From Clostridia bacterium (GTDB taxonomy: Bacteria; Bacillota; Clostridia; RGIG8785): a stretch of 12,955 nt of DNA. Below are positions 12,601-12,955 of this stretch, piece by piece. How positions within the stretch are numbered: the stretch's first letter is position 1; every line of letters starts with the position of its first letter. Made by a program: the position numbers and the translations under genes. The stretch is taken from assembly GCA_017620795.1 (NCBI GenBank), contig JAGAUM010000006.1:1-12955 (forward strand). The letters run 5' to 3'. A model generated the notes under the pieces. It was given only the letters and a program-made list of their open reading frames with translations, had not been told where the DNA came from and did not search any database.

Positions 12601-12955
12601 TGGCATCAGTTCATTCAATTTCTTTACAAAACTATCGAAATTACGAACAACAAACCGTTTCTTTTTCGGATGGCGTAAACTTGATTTACGGCGAAAACGC
12701 CCAAGGTAAGACCAACCTGTTAGAAAGCGTATTTCTCTTTTCTGCAGGCAAGTCTCACCGCAATGTAAAAGATGCTCAACTAATTCGCACAGATGCGGAG
12801 TTTTCCCGTTTGGTTTTGTCTTTTTGCATGAATCAAAAAGACAAAACCGCGGAAATGCACTTATTCCATGACCGGCGCAAGGAAATTAAAATTGACGGCA
12901 ACAAGATTGCCCGATTATATGAGCTAATGGGTGCGTTTTTGGCAAGATCGGAAGA
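12600..12955 (+). CDS. recF: DNA replication and repair protein RecF, 5' part (cut by window end)
   Basis: RecF is an SMC-like ATPase that loads RecA at gaps with RecO and RecR. About 115 codons are readable from MASVHSISLQNYRNYEQQ, with Walker A GENAQGKT (31-38) and the SAGKSHR block typical of the family. The ATG overlaps the dnaN stop (TAATG), so translation is probably coupled; the small S4-domain gene yaaA, which sits between them in Bacillus, is absent. The final residues after GAFLA (RSEE) do not fit the expected RecF sequence, and they fall in a probable adapter remnant (12945-12955). The genuine sequence therefore likely ends near 12944. Confidence 0.96.
   Translation, partial: MASVHSISLQNYRNYEQQTVSFSDGVNLIYGENAQGKTNLLESVFLFSAGKSHRNVKDAQLIRTDAEFSRLVLSFCMNQKDKTAEMHLFHDRRKEIKIDGNKIARLYELMGAFLARSE
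12945..12955 (+). other. Probable Illumina adapter remnant at contig end
   Basis: The last 11 bases, AGATCGGAAGA, equal the first 11 bases of the common Illumina TruSeq adapter and sit exactly at the end of the sequence. The recF reading frame stops resembling the family at the same point. Confidence 0.8.

Overview
The window is a replication-origin segment of a Bacillota chromosome, most likely of the class Clostridia. The evidence is gene order and families: a leftward cluster rpmH-rnpA-yidD-yidC-khpB(jag)-mnmE-mnmG-rsmG-noc-parA(soj)-parB(spo0J) faces a rightward dnaA-dnaN-recF across an origin full of DnaA boxes. Noc alongside ParB, a dnaA gene flanked on both sides by box clusters, and strong Shine-Dalgarno (SD) sequences before nearly every gene all fit this group. 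I cannot name a genus. I see no mobile element, CRISPR array, rRNA or tRNA.

Layout. 1-310 is the 5' part of infC (IF3, leftward), apparently starting at AUU, behind an attenuator-type leader and a consensus promoter (311-483). 484-612 is AT-rich with no gene. 613-2273 is parA-parB with a 1-nt overlap. 2274-2482 is the densest non-coding stretch: a soj promoter, two perfect parS sites, an intrinsic terminator whose stem contains one parS, and two more hairpins with C-rich loops that look like a structured RNA. 2483-3280 is noc with its own promoter. 3365-3391 is the terminator of the next operon. 3377-9602 holds rsmG, mnmG, mnmE, khpB, yidC, yidD, rnpA and rpmH, tightly packed or overlapping, with an extra terminator-like hairpin between khpB and mnmE. 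9603-9913 is the divergent rpmH/dnaA promoter region and first DnaA-box cluster. 9914-11266 is dnaA. 11267-11496 is the second box cluster and a basal unwinding element with DnaA-trios. 11497-12600 is dnaN. recF begins at 12600 and is cut by the window end, whose last 11 bases look like Illumina adapter.

How it works together: DnaA binds the two box clusters and opens the duplex next to dnaN; DnaN is the replicative clamp; RecF acts at gaps and stalled forks. ParB loads at parS and, with ParA, organises and segregates the new origins, while Noc is predicted to read a different site and keep division off the nucleoid. The leftward cluster supplies ribosomal protein L34, RNase P protein, membrane-protein insertion factors (YidC, YidD), an RNA-binding protein (KhpB), and tRNA and rRNA modification enzymes (MnmE/MnmG, RsmG).

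Most of the window is conserved core genome. The least explained element is the structured RNA candidate with the parS-bearing terminator at 2362-2483.
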